Shown: positions 49,151 to 57,915 of the stretch, piece after piece
Layout of the letters: each line of letters begins with the position of its first letter
Position numbering within the stretch: the stretch's first letter is position 1
Origin: Sphingomonas kyeonggiensis
Lineage (GTDB): Bacteria; Pseudomonadota; Alphaproteobacteria; Sphingomonadales; Sphingomonadaceae
Direction of reading: 5' to 3'
Assembly: GCF_030812785.1 (NCBI RefSeq)
Contig: NZ_JAUSTJ010000003.1
Location: 248,001 to 312,000, forward strand
Length of the DNA: 64,000 nt
The notes under the pieces: generated by a model
What the model saw: the letters and a program-made list of their open reading frames with translations, nothing else
Told to the model about the DNA's origin: nothing
Databases searched by the model: none
Position numbers and translations under genes: made by a program

Positions 49151-51628
49151 GTGAAATTACGGTATCTGTTGCTTGCCTTTGCGGCGAGCTGTGTCGCGAC
49201 GCCTGCACTGGCGCAGAGTGAGACTGCGCCGGCGGCGGGCACGGACGGCGCGAAGCCCGCCAAGGCCGCGACGCAGGACGTGTTCTCGACCGGTGTCGCC
49301 AAGGGCCGCGACCGGCTCGACAGCGCCACCTCGACCAGCGCGCTGAAGGCGAGCGAGAGCGAGAAGCTCGGGCCGCGTCCGCTGGCCGACATCCTGCGCA
49401 CCATGCCGGGCCTGCGCGTCGAATCCGCGATCGGCGAGGGCAATGCCAATTACACCGTGCGCGGCCTGCCGCTGGCGGCCGGCGGCTCCAAGTACATGCA
49501 GCTGCAGGAAGACGGGCTGCCGGTGCTCGAGTTCGGCGACCTGTTCAACTTCGGCGCTGACGTGTTCCTGCGCGCCGACTTCAACCTGGCCGCGGTGGAG
49601 TCGATCCGCGGCGGTTCGGCCTCGACCTTTGCCTCGGATTCGCCGGGCGGCCTGATCAACCTGATCTCGAAGACCGGCGACCAGCCGGGCGGCGCGGTGC
49701 AGGTCACCCGCGGGCTCGACTATGGCGAGAACCGGCTCGATGCGGACTATGGCGCGAAGCTGAGCGAGAACCTGCGCTTCCATGTCGGCGGCTTCTATCG
49801 CTGGGGCGAGGGCCCGCGCGACATCGGCTTCACCGGCTATCGCGGTGGGCAGATCAAGCTCAACGTCACCCGCCAGTTCAGCAACGGCTATATCCGGCTG
49901 CATGCGAAATATCTCGACGATCGCTCGCCGACCTTCGCGCCCTATTATTTCAAGCTGACCGGCACCGACGCCAATCCGGTGATCGCCAACCTGCCCAATT
50001 TCGACATCCGCAGTGACTCGGTGCTCTCGCCGTACATCAGCGACGTGACGACGCTGGACGGCAAGAACCAGCTGCGCCGCTTCCCGGTCAAGGACGGCAT
50101 GCACCCCAAGTCCAAGGCGATCGGGCTCGAGGCGCAGTTCGACGTCGGCGGCTGGACGATCAGCGAAAAAGCGCGATTCTCGAAGAATTCGGGCGACTTC
50201 CTGCGCGTGTTCGCCAACTCGGCGGACACGGTGGCGAACTTCGCCGCGTCGCAGGGCGGCGCCGGCGCCACCGCGCGCTATGCCACCGGCCCCAAGGCCG
50301 GCCAGCTGGTGCCGGCGAACGCCAACGGCAACGGCCTGCTCGCGCTCTACTACATGGCCGAGACACGCGCCCGCTCGCTCGACAACTTCACCAACGACCT
50401 GCGCGCCACCCGCGTGTGGAATGTCGGCAAGGGCAAGCTGACGATGACCGCCGGCGTCTACAAGGCGATCCAGACGCTCAATTCCGAGTGGCTCCACTCG
50501 GCGATCGACGTCGATGTCGCCGGCAATGGCGAGACCGCGATGGTCAACGTCTTCAACGCGGGCGGCGTGGCGCAGACCCAGAACGGCTTCTTCGCCTATG
50601 GCCGCGGCCGCACGAGCAAGTTCCGCCGCATCTTCGACGTGAAGTACGACGTCACCGCGCCCTATGGCTCGGTCAACTATCATGTTGGCAAGGTCTCGGT
50701 CGGCGGCAGCCTGCGCTACGACATCGGCAAGGTGCGGGGCTCGCTCTACGGCGCCGATCTGGGCGGCCGCGGTACCGGGCTGATCGCGTACGACGTCAAT
50801 GGCGACGGCCTGCTGACCGGGCCGGAGAACAGCGTTGCCTGGCTGCCGCTCAGCCAGCCGGCGCCCGTCGACTACAACTATGGCTATCTGAGCTATTCGA
50901 CCGGCATCAACTGGCGTGTCGCGGAGCCCTTCTCGGTCTTCGCCCGCTACAGCAAGGGCGGCCGCGCCAATGCCGACAAGATCCTGTTCACCCCGGTGGT
51001 GAGCGCGACCACCGGCGACGTGGCCAACGCCAGCGACAAGTATGACGCGGTCCGCCAGCTCGAGGGCGGGTTCAAGTTCCGCAAGGCCGGCGTCACGCTC
51101 AACGCGACGGCGTTCCTGGCCAATGCCGACGACCACAACGTCCTGAACGGCTCGGCCAACCAGACCATCCGCAGCTACCGTGCGCATGGCCTGGAGCTGG
51201 AGGGCAGCTTCCGCGAGGGGCCGTTCAGCATCACCGCGGGCGCCACCTATACCAAGGCGAAGATCACCGAGGACAAGCTCGACCCGACGCTGACCGGCAA
51301 GGAACCGCGCCACCAGCCGGCCTGGACGTTCGAGGCGACGCCGCAGTTCGAGACGAAGCACTTCACGGTCGGCGCGAACGTGGTCGGCCTCACCGGCAGC
51401 TATGCGCAGGACAGCAACCTGCTGCGCATGCCGGGCTTCACCGTGGTGAACGCCTTCCTGCAGGTCCGCCCGCTGCCGCGGGTGCAGCTGATGCTCAACG
51501 CGAACAACCTGTTCGACAAGATCGGCTTCTTCGAGATCTCGCAGAGCACCGTGCCGGCCAATGGCATCGGCTCGGGCCGGGCGATCAACGGACGGACGAT
51601 ATCGGGTTCGCTGCGCTACGATTTCTGA
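49151..51628 (+). CDS. TonB-dependent outer-membrane receptor
   Basis: The 825-residue receptor has a signal peptide (MKLRYLLLAFAASCVATPALA, GTG start) and a plug domain with LADILRTMPGLRVESAIGEGNANYTVRGLP and ESIRGGSASTFASDSPGGLINLISK. A 22-strand barrel follows, ending in aromatic SLRYDF. GGGGAAGGGG precedes the GTG. The substrate is not predictable from the sequence; the plug resembles siderophore/sugar-type sphingomonad receptors. It ends with a strong terminator. Confidence 0.93.
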   Translation: MKLRYLLLAFAASCVATPALAQSETAPAAGTDGAKPAKAATQDVFSTGVAKGRDRLDSATSTSALKASESEKLGPRPLADILRTMPGLRVESAIGEGNANYTVRGLPLAAGGSKYMQLQEDGLPVLEFGDLFNFGADVFLRADFNLAAVESIRGGSASTFASDSPGGLINLISKTGDQPGGAVQVTRGLDYGENRLDADYGAKLSENLRFHVGGFYRWGEGPRDIGFTGYRGGQIKLNVTRQFSNGYIRLHAKYLDDRSPTFAPYYFKLTGTDANPVIANLPNFDIRSDSVLSPYISDVTTLDGKNQLRRFPVKDGMHPKSKAIGLEAQFDVGGWTISEKARFSKNSGDFLRVFANSADTVANFAASQGGAGATARYATGPKAGQLVPANANGNGLLALYYMAETRARSLDNFTNDLRATRVWNVGKGKLTMTAGVYKAIQTLNSEWLHSAIDVDVAGNGETAMVNVFNAGGVAQTQNGFFAYGRGRTSKFRRIFDVKYDVTAPYGSVNYHVGKVSVGGSLRYDIGKVRGSLYGADLGGRGTGLIAYDVNGDGLLTGPENSVAWLPLSQPAPVDYNYGYLSYSTGINWRVAEPFSVFARYSKGGRANADKILFTPVVSATTGDVANASDKYDAVRQLEGGFKFRKAGVTLNATAFLANADDHNVLNGSANQTIRSYRAHGLELEGSFREGPFSITAGATYTKAKITEDKLDPTLTGKEPRHQPAWTFEATPQFETKHFTVGANVVGLTGSYAQDSNLLRMPGFTVVNAFLQVRPLPRVQLMLNANNLFDKIGFFEISQSTVPANGIGSGRAINGRTISGSLRYDF

Positions 51629-51647
51629 GGCGCGGCGATTGGGGGGA

Positions 51648-51680
51648 GGGGCGCTCGGGGGGGACCCGGGCGCCCCTTTT
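51648..51680 (+). terminator. Intrinsic terminator after the TonB receptor
   Basis: GGGGCGC and GCGCCCC form a perfect stem, followed by TTTT. The loop contains a G-rich run (CGGGGGGGACCCGG) that may extend the stem. Confidence 0.85.
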
Positions 51681-51693
51681 GCATGCCGGGCGA

Positions 51694-52455
51694 TCAGGCG
51701 GCGCCGAGCTTGCGCGCCGCCTCGAGCAGTTCGGTGGGAAACATCGCGACGATCGTCGAATTATGCTCGACGCCGATCTCCGTGAGCGTCTGCAGGCGGC
51801 GCAGCTCGAGCGCGCCCGGGCTGGCGGCGATGACGCTGGCCGCGTCGGCAAGGGTGCGCGCGGCTTCCTGCTCGCCCTCGGCCTTGATGATGCGGGCGCG
51901 CTTCTCGCGGATCGCCTCGGCCTCCTTGGCGATGGCGCGCTGCATCTGGGACGGGATGTCGAGGTCCTTAATCTCGACCGCGTCGATCGCGACGCCCCAG
52001 CGCTCGCAGGTCTGGGCGAGCAGCTCGAGCAGGCGCTGGTTGATCGCGGTGCGGTCCTTGAGCATCCGGTCGAGGTCGCTCTGGCCGATCGCGTCGCGCA
52101 TCGCGGTCTCAGCGGCCTGGATCACCGCGCTGCGCCAGTCGGCGACGGTGGTGACAACGCGCTCGGCCTGGGCAGCGCGGAACCAGAGCACCGCATTGAC
52201 GCGCACCGCGACGCCGTCGCGGGTGACCGTCTCCTGGGTGTCGAGCGCCCAGGTCACGGTGCGCAGGTCGACCTTCACGATGCGGTCGGCGAGCGGGATG
52301 CGCCAGAACCAGCCCGGGCCCTTGGTCTGGTGGAGCCGGCCGAGGCGGAAGACCACGCCGCGCTCATATTCCTGGTTGATGCCGAACGAATTGAGCGCGA
52401 ACGCGAGCAGAATCACCCCGATTGGGGCGAGAATTGCCAGCAATGTCGGGAGCAT
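51694..52455 (-). CDS. Slipin/stomatin-like SPFH-domain membrane protein
   Basis: The 253-residue protein has an N-terminal helix LPTLLAILAPIGVILLAFAL and the SPFH signature YERGVVFRLGRLHQTKGPGWFWRIPL. Also typical are TVTRDGVAVRVNAVLWFR and the coiled coil with REKRARIIKAEGEQEAARTLADAASVIA. These proteins form membrane cages or microdomains and often pair with NfeD, which is absent here. The start at MLPTLLA follows GAAGG; a long upstream frame is spurious. Confidence 0.92.
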   Translation of the reverse strand: MLPTLLAILAPIGVILLAFALNSFGINQEYERGVVFRLGRLHQTKGPGWFWRIPLADRIVKVDLRTVTWALDTQETVTRDGVAVRVNAVLWFRAAQAERVVTTVADWRSAVIQAAETAMRDAIGQSDLDRMLKDRTAINQRLLELLAQTCERWGVAIDAVEIKDLDIPSQMQRAIAKEAEAIREKRARIIKAEGEQEAARTLADAASVIAASPGALELRRLQTLTEIGVEHNSTIVAMFPTELLEAARKLGAA

Positions 52456-52591
52456 TTCGAATGCCTTCGATGCCGCTTGCACGCGGCGAGGTGCGGCGGG
52501 CGCCGCGAGCCGGATATCTACGCTCGTTGCGGAGGCGAACCAAGCGGCGTCGTGCGGATTCGCGATTGCGGAAATTGCAATCCCCGGATGC

Positions 52592-52628
52592 GAAAGGGGC
52601 GCCCGGATCGCTCCAGACGCCCCCTTTC
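52592..52628 (-). terminator. Hairpin terminator after glnA
   Basis: GAAAGGGG and CCCCTTTC close a stem with a bulge and an inner GCG/CGC pair. It follows the glnA stop on the minus strand by about 20 bases. The remainder of the 52456-52649 gap shows no gene. Confidence 0.6.
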
Positions 52629-52649
52629 CCTTGCCCGAAGGCGGTGCGC

Positions 52650-54062
52650 TCAGGCGCTGTAGTACATGTCGTATTCGACCGGCGACGGAGTCATCTCCCA
52701 GCGGGCGACTTCGCCGCGCTTGATGTCGATATACGCCGCGATCTGGTCCTTCGAGAACACGTCGCCCTTCAGGAGGAAGTCCTGATCGGCTTCCAGGCTG
52801 TCCAGCGCCTCGCGGAGCGAACCGCAGACGGTCGGGACCTGCTCGAGCTCTGCCGGCGGCAGGTCGTACAGGTTCTTGTCCATCGGGTCGCCCGGGTGGA
52901 TCTTGTTCTGGATGCCGTCGAGGCCGGCCATCAGCAGCGCCGCGTAGCAGAGATACGGATTGGCCAGCGCGTCCGGGAAGCGGAACTCGACGCGCTTCGC
53001 CTTGGTGCCCGCACCGTACGGGATGCGGCACGAAGCCGAGCGGTTGCGCGAAGAATAGGCGAGCAGCACCGGCGCTTCATAGCCCGGGACCAGGCGCTTG
53101 TAGCTGTTGGTCGACGGGTTGGTGAAGGCGTTGAGTGCCTTGGCGTGCTTGATCACGCCGCCGATGAAGTAGAGGCACGCGTCCGACAGACCGGCATAGC
53201 CATTGCCCGCGAAGGTGTTGGCGCCCTTTTCCCAGATCGAGATGTGGGTGTGCATGCCCGAGCCGTTATCTTCCTTGATCGGCTTCGGCATGAAGGTCGC
53301 GGTCTTGCCATAGGCGTTGGCGACCTGGTGCACGACATACTTGTAGATCTGCATGCGGTCGGCGGTCTGGACCAGCGTGCCATAGGTCAGGCCGAGCTCG
53401 TGCTGCGCGGCGGCGACTTCGTGGTGGTGCTTGTCGCAGGGCAGGCCCATCTCGATCATCGTGGCGACCATCTCGCCGCGGATGTCGACGGCCGAGTCGA
53501 CCGGGGCGACGGGGAAATAGCCGCCCTTGGCGCGCGGGCGGTGGCCGAGATTGCCGGCCTCATATTCCTTGCCCGAATTGCCCGGCAGCTCGATGTCGTC
53601 GATCGCGTAGTACGAGGTCGAGTAGCTGTTCTCGAAGCGGACGTCGTCGAACATGAAGAACTCGGCCTCGGGGCCGACATAGACGGTGTCGCCGATGCCG
53701 AGCGACTGGAGATAGGCCTCCGAGCGCTTGGCGGTCGAGCGCGGGTCGCGGGCATAGAGTTCGCCCGTCGAGGGCTCGACGATGTCGCAGACCAGGATCA
53801 GCATCGGGGTGGCCGAGAACGGATCGATCCACACCGCGTCCAGATCCGGCTTCAGGATCATGTCGGACTCGTTGATCGCCTTCCAGCCCTCGATCGACGA
53901 ACCGTCGAACATCAGGCCGTCGGTCAGCTCGTCCTCGCCGATCACGCCGGCGACCATGGTGAGGTGCTGCCACTTGCCCTTGGGATCGGTGAAACGCAGA
54001 TCGATCCACTCGATCTCGTTTTCCTTGACCATCTTCAGAACGTCGCTGGCCGAATTCGCCAT
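52650..54062 (-). CDS. glnA: Glutamine synthetase type I
   Basis: The 470-residue enzyme makes glutamine from glutamate, ammonia and ATP. It shows DGLMFDGSSIEGWKAINESDMILKPD near residue 50, the metal site VGPEAEFFMFDDVRF, CDKHHHEVAAAQHELGL, and FMPKPIKEDNGSGMHTHISIW. NRSASCRIPYG is followed by the adenylylation site MDKNLYDLPPAELEQVP (Tyr near 395). It is therefore GlnE-regulated. It lies 92 bases downstream of glnB and shares the sigma-54 promoter. Confidence 0.98.
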   Translation of the reverse strand: MANSASDVLKMVKENEIEWIDLRFTDPKGKWQHLTMVAGVIGEDELTDGLMFDGSSIEGWKAINESDMILKPDLDAVWIDPFSATPMLILVCDIVEPSTGELYARDPRSTAKRSEAYLQSLGIGDTVYVGPEAEFFMFDDVRFENSYSTSYYAIDDIELPGNSGKEYEAGNLGHRPRAKGGYFPVAPVDSAVDIRGEMVATMIEMGLPCDKHHHEVAAAQHELGLTYGTLVQTADRMQIYKYVVHQVANAYGKTATFMPKPIKEDNGSGMHTHISIWEKGANTFAGNGYAGLSDACLYFIGGVIKHAKALNAFTNPSTNSYKRLVPGYEAPVLLAYSSRNRSASCRIPYGAGTKAKRVEFRFPDALANPYLCYAALLMAGLDGIQNKIHPGDPMDKNLYDLPPAELEQVPTVCGSLREALDSLEADQDFLLKGDVFSKDQIAAYIDIKRGEVARWEMTPSPVEYDMYYSA

Positions 54063-54154
54063 TGTTAAGCCCTTTCGCTCTCTTTCATTGACCCGACGAA
54101 TCGGGAAATAATGTTGCCCTTCGCGGCGCTACATCGTCGTGATGTTGCGTCGCG

Positions 54155-54493
54155 TCAAATGGCGTTCTCGTTGCGCTCGCCGGTGCGGATGCGGAGCGCG
54201 GTCTCGACGGGGATCACGAAGATCTTGCCGTCGCCGATGCGGCCGGTCTGCGCCGCGGCGGCGACCGCTTCGACCACGCGGTCGGCAAGCGAATCCTCCA
54301 CCACCACCTCGAGCTTCACCTTGGGGAGGAAGTCCACGACATATTCGGCTCCGCGATAGAGCTCGGTATGGCCCTTCTGGCGGCCGAAACCCTTGGCTTC
54401 GGTGACGGTGATGCCGGAGACGCCCACTTCGTGCAGCGCTTCCTTCACTTCGTCGAGCTTGAACGGCTTGATGATCGCTTCGATCTTTTTCAC
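54155..54493 (-). CDS. glnB: Nitrogen regulatory protein P-II
   Basis: The 112-residue trimer subunit signals nitrogen and 2-oxoglutarate status. The GTG start follows GGGGGAA. KKIEAIIKPFKLDEVKEALHEVGVSGITVTEAKGFGRQKGHTELYRGAEYVVDFLPKVKLE holds the T-loop with the uridylylated Tyr51. The B-loop is AAAQTGRIGDGKIFV, and RTGERNENAI is the C-loop. It precedes glnA, the classical alphaproteobacterial order, and is behind a consensus RpoN promoter. Confidence 0.97.
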   Translation of the reverse strand: MKKIEAIIKPFKLDEVKEALHEVGVSGITVTEAKGFGRQKGHTELYRGAEYVVDFLPKVKLEVVVEDSLADRVVEAVAAAAQTGRIGDGKIFVIPVETALRIRTGERNENAI

Positions 54494-54535
54494 GGTTTCC
54501 CCCGAGGCACATGAGGCTTGCCTATCCGCGCGTCT

Positions 54536-54551
54536 GGCAAACTTCGTGCCA
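54536..54551 (-). promoter_or_regulatory. Sigma-54 (RpoN) promoter of glnBA
   Basis: On the minus strand TGGCAC-N5-TTGCC matches the -24/-12 consensus exactly. The expected transcript start lies about 30 bases before the glnB start codon. This implies NtrC-type activation under nitrogen limitation. Confidence 0.85.
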
Positions 54552-54757
54552 GTGCGGGGACTCGGCTTCCGCTCTCGGTTGCACGCCGGGCGGCGGTTTA
54601 ACAAGTGCCTATCAAATGGGCAGCGGGCTGCGCGGTGCCGGATTTGGGGGCAGCGGCCCGTTGCGGTTGCGAAACGGGATGACCAGTCGGTCTGTTTGGG
54701 AACCGGATCGCGAGCTGCCGCGTTGTACGCCGTTCGAGCGTACCGGGGTGTGACCCA

Positions 54758-55000
54758 ATGCAAGCAATGCCGATGGACCTGCCCGCCGAGCTGCATCGGC
54801 GGGGGAATGACGTGCCGAATGGCGATGTGATCGTCGCCACCGGGCCGCTCGTCATCATGGCGCAGGGGCTGCTCGCGCTCGATCCGGAGGCGCGCAAGAC
54901 CTGCTGGATCCACAGCGAGGCGGGTGATCTGGACGCGGCCGGAGCGGAAGCGCAGCTCGAATGCTGGTCGCATCTGCCGGACAAAGATCTCTCGCACTGA
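54758..55000 (+). CDS. Small soluble protein of unknown function
   Basis: The 80-residue frame contains GDVIVATGPLVIMAQGLLALDPEARKTCWIHSEAGDLDAAGAEAQLECWSHLPD, which looks like a folded alpha-beta domain with two Trp and two Cys. Three in-frame ATGs compete (54758, 54767, 54773) and none has a clear ribosome site. It is upstream of glnB on the other strand. I recognise no family; it could be lineage-specific. Confidence 0.5.
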   Translation: MQAMPMDLPAELHRRGNDVPNGDVIVATGPLVIMAQGLLALDPEARKTCWIHSEAGDLDAAGAEAQLECWSHLPDKDLSH

Positions 55001-55144
55001 AGGCGCGCCGCGCCTGCCGGTAAAGAGGGTTTCGCAACTATTCAGCGACGAAGTCCGACTGGCCTGCGACGAACAAAGACGATATCCAGCCCGTGGCTGC
55101 AGGGGAGGCGGCCGTTTCCTTTAAACAGGGCAGGAAAAACGATC

Positions 55145-56083
55145 ATGAACCTCCGCGCGATGTTCGGCGCCGTCCTGGCGGCCGGGCTTCTATTCTCGGC
55201 GGCGCCGGCACAGGCGCAGTTCGGCAGCATCGGCAAGCTGGTGAAGAAGGCGGGCATCGGCATGCCCAGCCTGCAGAAGGAGCCGATCACCACCAGCCTG
55301 CCCGACGCCAAATGGGGTGAGGAAGGCAAGGACGGCTTTGTGCCGCGCGAGCCGAAGCGCGGGCTGATGCAGTTGCAGCGCACGCCTAATGGCGGGTTCG
55401 TGCTCCAGCCGGGCTATTACAGCTTCCACGACCAGAGCTATTGCCTGAAGGCCGGCACCCACGGTCCGGGTGGTGGCGACGGCTATCTCTACGCGCCGCC
55501 CAAGGGGCCGGCCGAGGACGTGGTGATGTCGGTCGTCCGCAATTCGGTGAACCATCCCGAAATCCACCAGCACGACATCCAGACGCTGCTCTGGGCGATC
55601 ATCGCCCGGGCCAAGTTCGAGGACCTGTCGAACGAGCACAAGGCGGTCGCCGCCCGCCTGCTCACCCCGCGCCAGCTGGCTTCGCTCAACCGCAACGCGC
55701 TCGACCTGCTGAGCCAGGGCCCGATCGCCGACAACCTGCCGAGCGGCGTGCGCCAGGCACTGCGGGCCGAGGCCGACCTGCGGCGGATGCTGGCCTCGCC
55801 GGGCAGCAGCTATGCCGATCTCGAGCGCGTCGCCGTGCTCGCCGGCATGGCGGGCGTCGGCCCGGGCAGCAGCGACGTGCCGGAGGGCCGCTGGAGCCTG
55901 CACCCGGACGGCTATTATGTCCGCTATCTGCCCCAGGGCTATACCAACACCGTGGTCGAGATCTGGGTGCCGCAGGGCAGCCCGGCGGTGGGCAGGGAGT
56001 ATGACCCGGCGACGCACATCGCGGTGCCCGGCAACACCAACCGCCAGCGGCTCATCCAGTCGGGCCGGCCGTACCAGTCGTAA
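55145..56083 (+). CDS. Exported protein of unknown function
   Basis: The 312-residue product has a signal peptide MNLRAMFGAVLAAGLLFSAAPAQAQ. GFVLQPGYYSFHDQSYCLKAGTHGPGGGDGYLYAPPKGPAEDVV is a Gly/Tyr-rich region. A helical segment follows, with EIHQHDIQTLLWAIIARAKFEDLS. The C-terminus GYYVRYLPQGYTNTVVEIWVPQG looks like a beta domain. I recognise no enzyme motif. The helical region suggests protein binding in the periplasm. A strong terminator follows. Confidence 0.75.
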   Translation: MNLRAMFGAVLAAGLLFSAAPAQAQFGSIGKLVKKAGIGMPSLQKEPITTSLPDAKWGEEGKDGFVPREPKRGLMQLQRTPNGGFVLQPGYYSFHDQSYCLKAGTHGPGGGDGYLYAPPKGPAEDVVMSVVRNSVNHPEIHQHDIQTLLWAIIARAKFEDLSNEHKAVAARLLTPRQLASLNRNALDLLSQGPIADNLPSGVRQALRAEADLRRMLASPGSSYADLERVAVLAGMAGVGPGSSDVPEGRWSLHPDGYYVRYLPQGYTNTVVEIWVPQGSPAVGREYDPATHIAVPGNTNRQRLIQSGRPYQS

Positions 56084-56092
56084 AAGATGCAA

Positions 56093-56124
56093 GGGGAGGG
56101 GCGGTGCGGGCCGCCCCTCCCTTC
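56093..56124. terminator. Bidirectional hairpin between convergent genes
   Basis: GGGAGGGGCGG and CCGCCCCTCCC form an 11-bp perfect stem with loop TGCGGG. T-runs are short on both sides (TTCC). It serves the exported-protein gene and the map gene. Confidence 0.7.
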
Positions 56125-56128
56125 CGCC

Positions 56129-56953
56129 TCAATAGGGCGGGTTGTCGAGGCCCTTGGGGCTCTTGGTGAAGATCTCGCAGCCGTCTTCGGTGATGCCGAT
56201 CGAATGCTCGAACTGGGCCGAGAGCGAACGGTCGCGGGTCACCGCCGTCCAGCCGTCGTCGAGCAGCTTCACATCGGCGCGGCCGATGTTGATCATCGGC
56301 TCGACGGTGAAGAACATGCCCGGGCGCAGCTCGGGGCCGGTGCCCGGGCGGCCGACATGGACGACCTCGGGTGCGTCGTGGAAGATCTGGCCGAGGCCGT
56401 GCCCGCAGAAATCGCGGACCACGCCGTAGCGATGCTTCTCGGCATGGCGCTGGATCGCATTGGCGACGTCGCCGAGATGGTTGCCTGGCCTGGCCTGCTC
56501 GAGACCGAGCATCAGGCATTCATAGGTCACATCGACCAGGCGGCGCGCCTTGATCCCGACATCGCCGACCAGGAACATGCGGCTGGTGTCGCCGTGCCAG
56601 CCGTCGAGCATCGGCGTCACGTCGATATTGACGATGTCGCCGTCCTTCAGCGTCTTGTCGCTGGGGATGCCGTGGCAGACGACATGGTTGATCGAGATGC
56701 AGCAGCTGTGCGTGTAGCCGCGATAGCCGAGCGTGGCGGGCACGCCGCCGGCGGCGATGGTCATCTCGCGGACGATGTCGTCCAGCTCGGCGGTGGTGAC
56801 GCCCGGCACGACATGGGGGACGAGCGCGTCGAGAATCTCGGCGCCGAGGCGGCCGGCGCGGCGCATGCCCTCGAAGCCTGCCGGGCCATGGAGCTTGATC
56901 GCGCCATCGCGGGCCTGCGGCATGTCGGCGGTTACGGTCACATATTCGGTCAT
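56129..56953 (-). CDS. map: Methionine aminopeptidase, type I
   Basis: The 274-residue enzyme removes initiator Met. Metal ligands are visible: the Asp pair in NIDVTPMLDGWHGDTSRMF, His in DFCGHGLGQIFHDAP, Glu in FTVEPMINIG and the last Glu in AQFEHSIGITEDG. HSCCISINHVVCHGIPS is the type I substrate-pocket region. The N-terminal extension of about 20 residues beyond the core is common in this group. The start at MTEYVTV was selected. Confidence 0.97.
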   Translation of the reverse strand: MTEYVTVTADMPQARDGAIKLHGPAGFEGMRRAGRLGAEILDALVPHVVPGVTTAELDDIVREMTIAAGGVPATLGYRGYTHSCCISINHVVCHGIPSDKTLKDGDIVNIDVTPMLDGWHGDTSRMFLVGDVGIKARRLVDVTYECLMLGLEQARPGNHLGDVANAIQRHAEKHRYGVVRDFCGHGLGQIFHDAPEVVHVGRPGTGPELRPGMFFTVEPMINIGRADVKLLDDGWTAVTRDRSLSAQFEHSIGITEDGCEIFTKSPKGLDNPPY

Positions 56954-57048
56954 CGGCGCGATATAGGCCGGTCGGCCGGCTTTTTCGAGAGGCAGAAACA
57001 CCGGTTCGGACCCTAGTCGCGGGCCCGGCTTGTGGCTATGCCGGGGGC

Positions 57049-57804
57049 ATGGGCGAACGCATCTGGACGGCTGGGCTGGTGGTGATCGGCGACGAGATTC
57101 TCTCGGGCCGCACCCAGGACAAGAACATCGCCCAGATCGCGACCTGGCTGAACGTGCAGGGCATCCGCCTGGCCGAGGTGCGGGTGGTCCCCGATGTCGA
57201 GGCGCGGATCGTCGAGGCGGTCAATGCGCTGCGCAGCGGCTATGATTACTGCTTCACCACCGGCGGGATCGGGCCGACGCATGACGACATCACCGTCGAT
57301 GCGATCGCGGTGGCCCTGGGCGTCGGCGTGGTGATCCACCCCGAGGCGCGGGCGGTGCTGGAGCGCTATTACGAGACGCGCGGGGGCATCACCGATGCCC
57401 GGCTGCGCATGGCGCGGGTACCCGAGGGGGCCGAGCTGATCCCCAACCGCATGTCCGGCGCGCCGGGGATCCGGGTGGGCAATTTGTTCATCCTCGCCGG
57501 CGTGCCGCACATCACCGCGGGCATGCTCGATGCGCTGACCGGCACGCTGGAGGGCGGCCGCCCGGTGCTGTCGCGCACGATCGGCGCCTGGGCGGCGGAG
57601 AGCGAGATCGCCGACATGCTGGGCGCCACCGAGCGCGCCTTCGAAGGCGTCGCGATCGGCTCCTATCCCTTTTTCCGCGATGGCAAGACCGGCGCGAACT
57701 TCGTGATCCGGGCGACCGAGCAGGGGCTGCTCGACGCCTGCGGCGACGCGCTGATCGCGGGGCTGGCTGCCAAGGGGCTGGAGGCGTTCGAAGGCGGGAT
57801 CTGA
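57049..57804 (+). CDS. CinA/MoaB-like molybdopterin-binding domain protein (competence/damage-inducible type)
   Basis: The 251-residue protein has GLVVIGDEILSGRTQDKNIAQIATWL and FTTGGIGPTHDDITVDAIAVALG near residue 70, the MoCF_BD/CinA N-terminal signature. It lacks the C-terminal nicotinamide-nucleotide deamidase domain (PncC), so it represents the short form widely seen in alphaproteobacteria. SYPFFRDGKTGANFVIRATEQ is the small alpha-beta tail. The role may be in NMN or ADP-ribose metabolism, not in competence itself. Confidence 0.9.
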   Translation: MGERIWTAGLVVIGDEILSGRTQDKNIAQIATWLNVQGIRLAEVRVVPDVEARIVEAVNALRSGYDYCFTTGGIGPTHDDITVDAIAVALGVGVVIHPEARAVLERYYETRGGITDARLRMARVPEGAELIPNRMSGAPGIRVGNLFILAGVPHITAGMLDALTGTLEGGRPVLSRTIGAWAAESEIADMLGATERAFEGVAIGSYPFFRDGKTGANFVIRATEQGLLDACGDALIAGLAAKGLEAFEGGI

Positions 57805-57875
57805 GCGGCCCGCCGGCGGACAGTTTGCACGCGGATGTTCGCTGGGATCGGGCCGAGGGTTGACTCGCGCGTGGT

Positions 57876-57897
57876 GTTATATAACAAGATATATAAC
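57876..57897. promoter_or_regulatory. Operator-like palindrome before the MarR-GNAT gene
   Basis: GTTATAT-N8-ATATAAC is a perfect 7-bp inverted repeat in an otherwise GC-rich region, 18 bases upstream of the start codon. It fits autoregulation by the MarR domain. Confidence 0.6.
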
Positions 57898-57915
57898 GCT
57901 GTATGGAGTTTCGGA

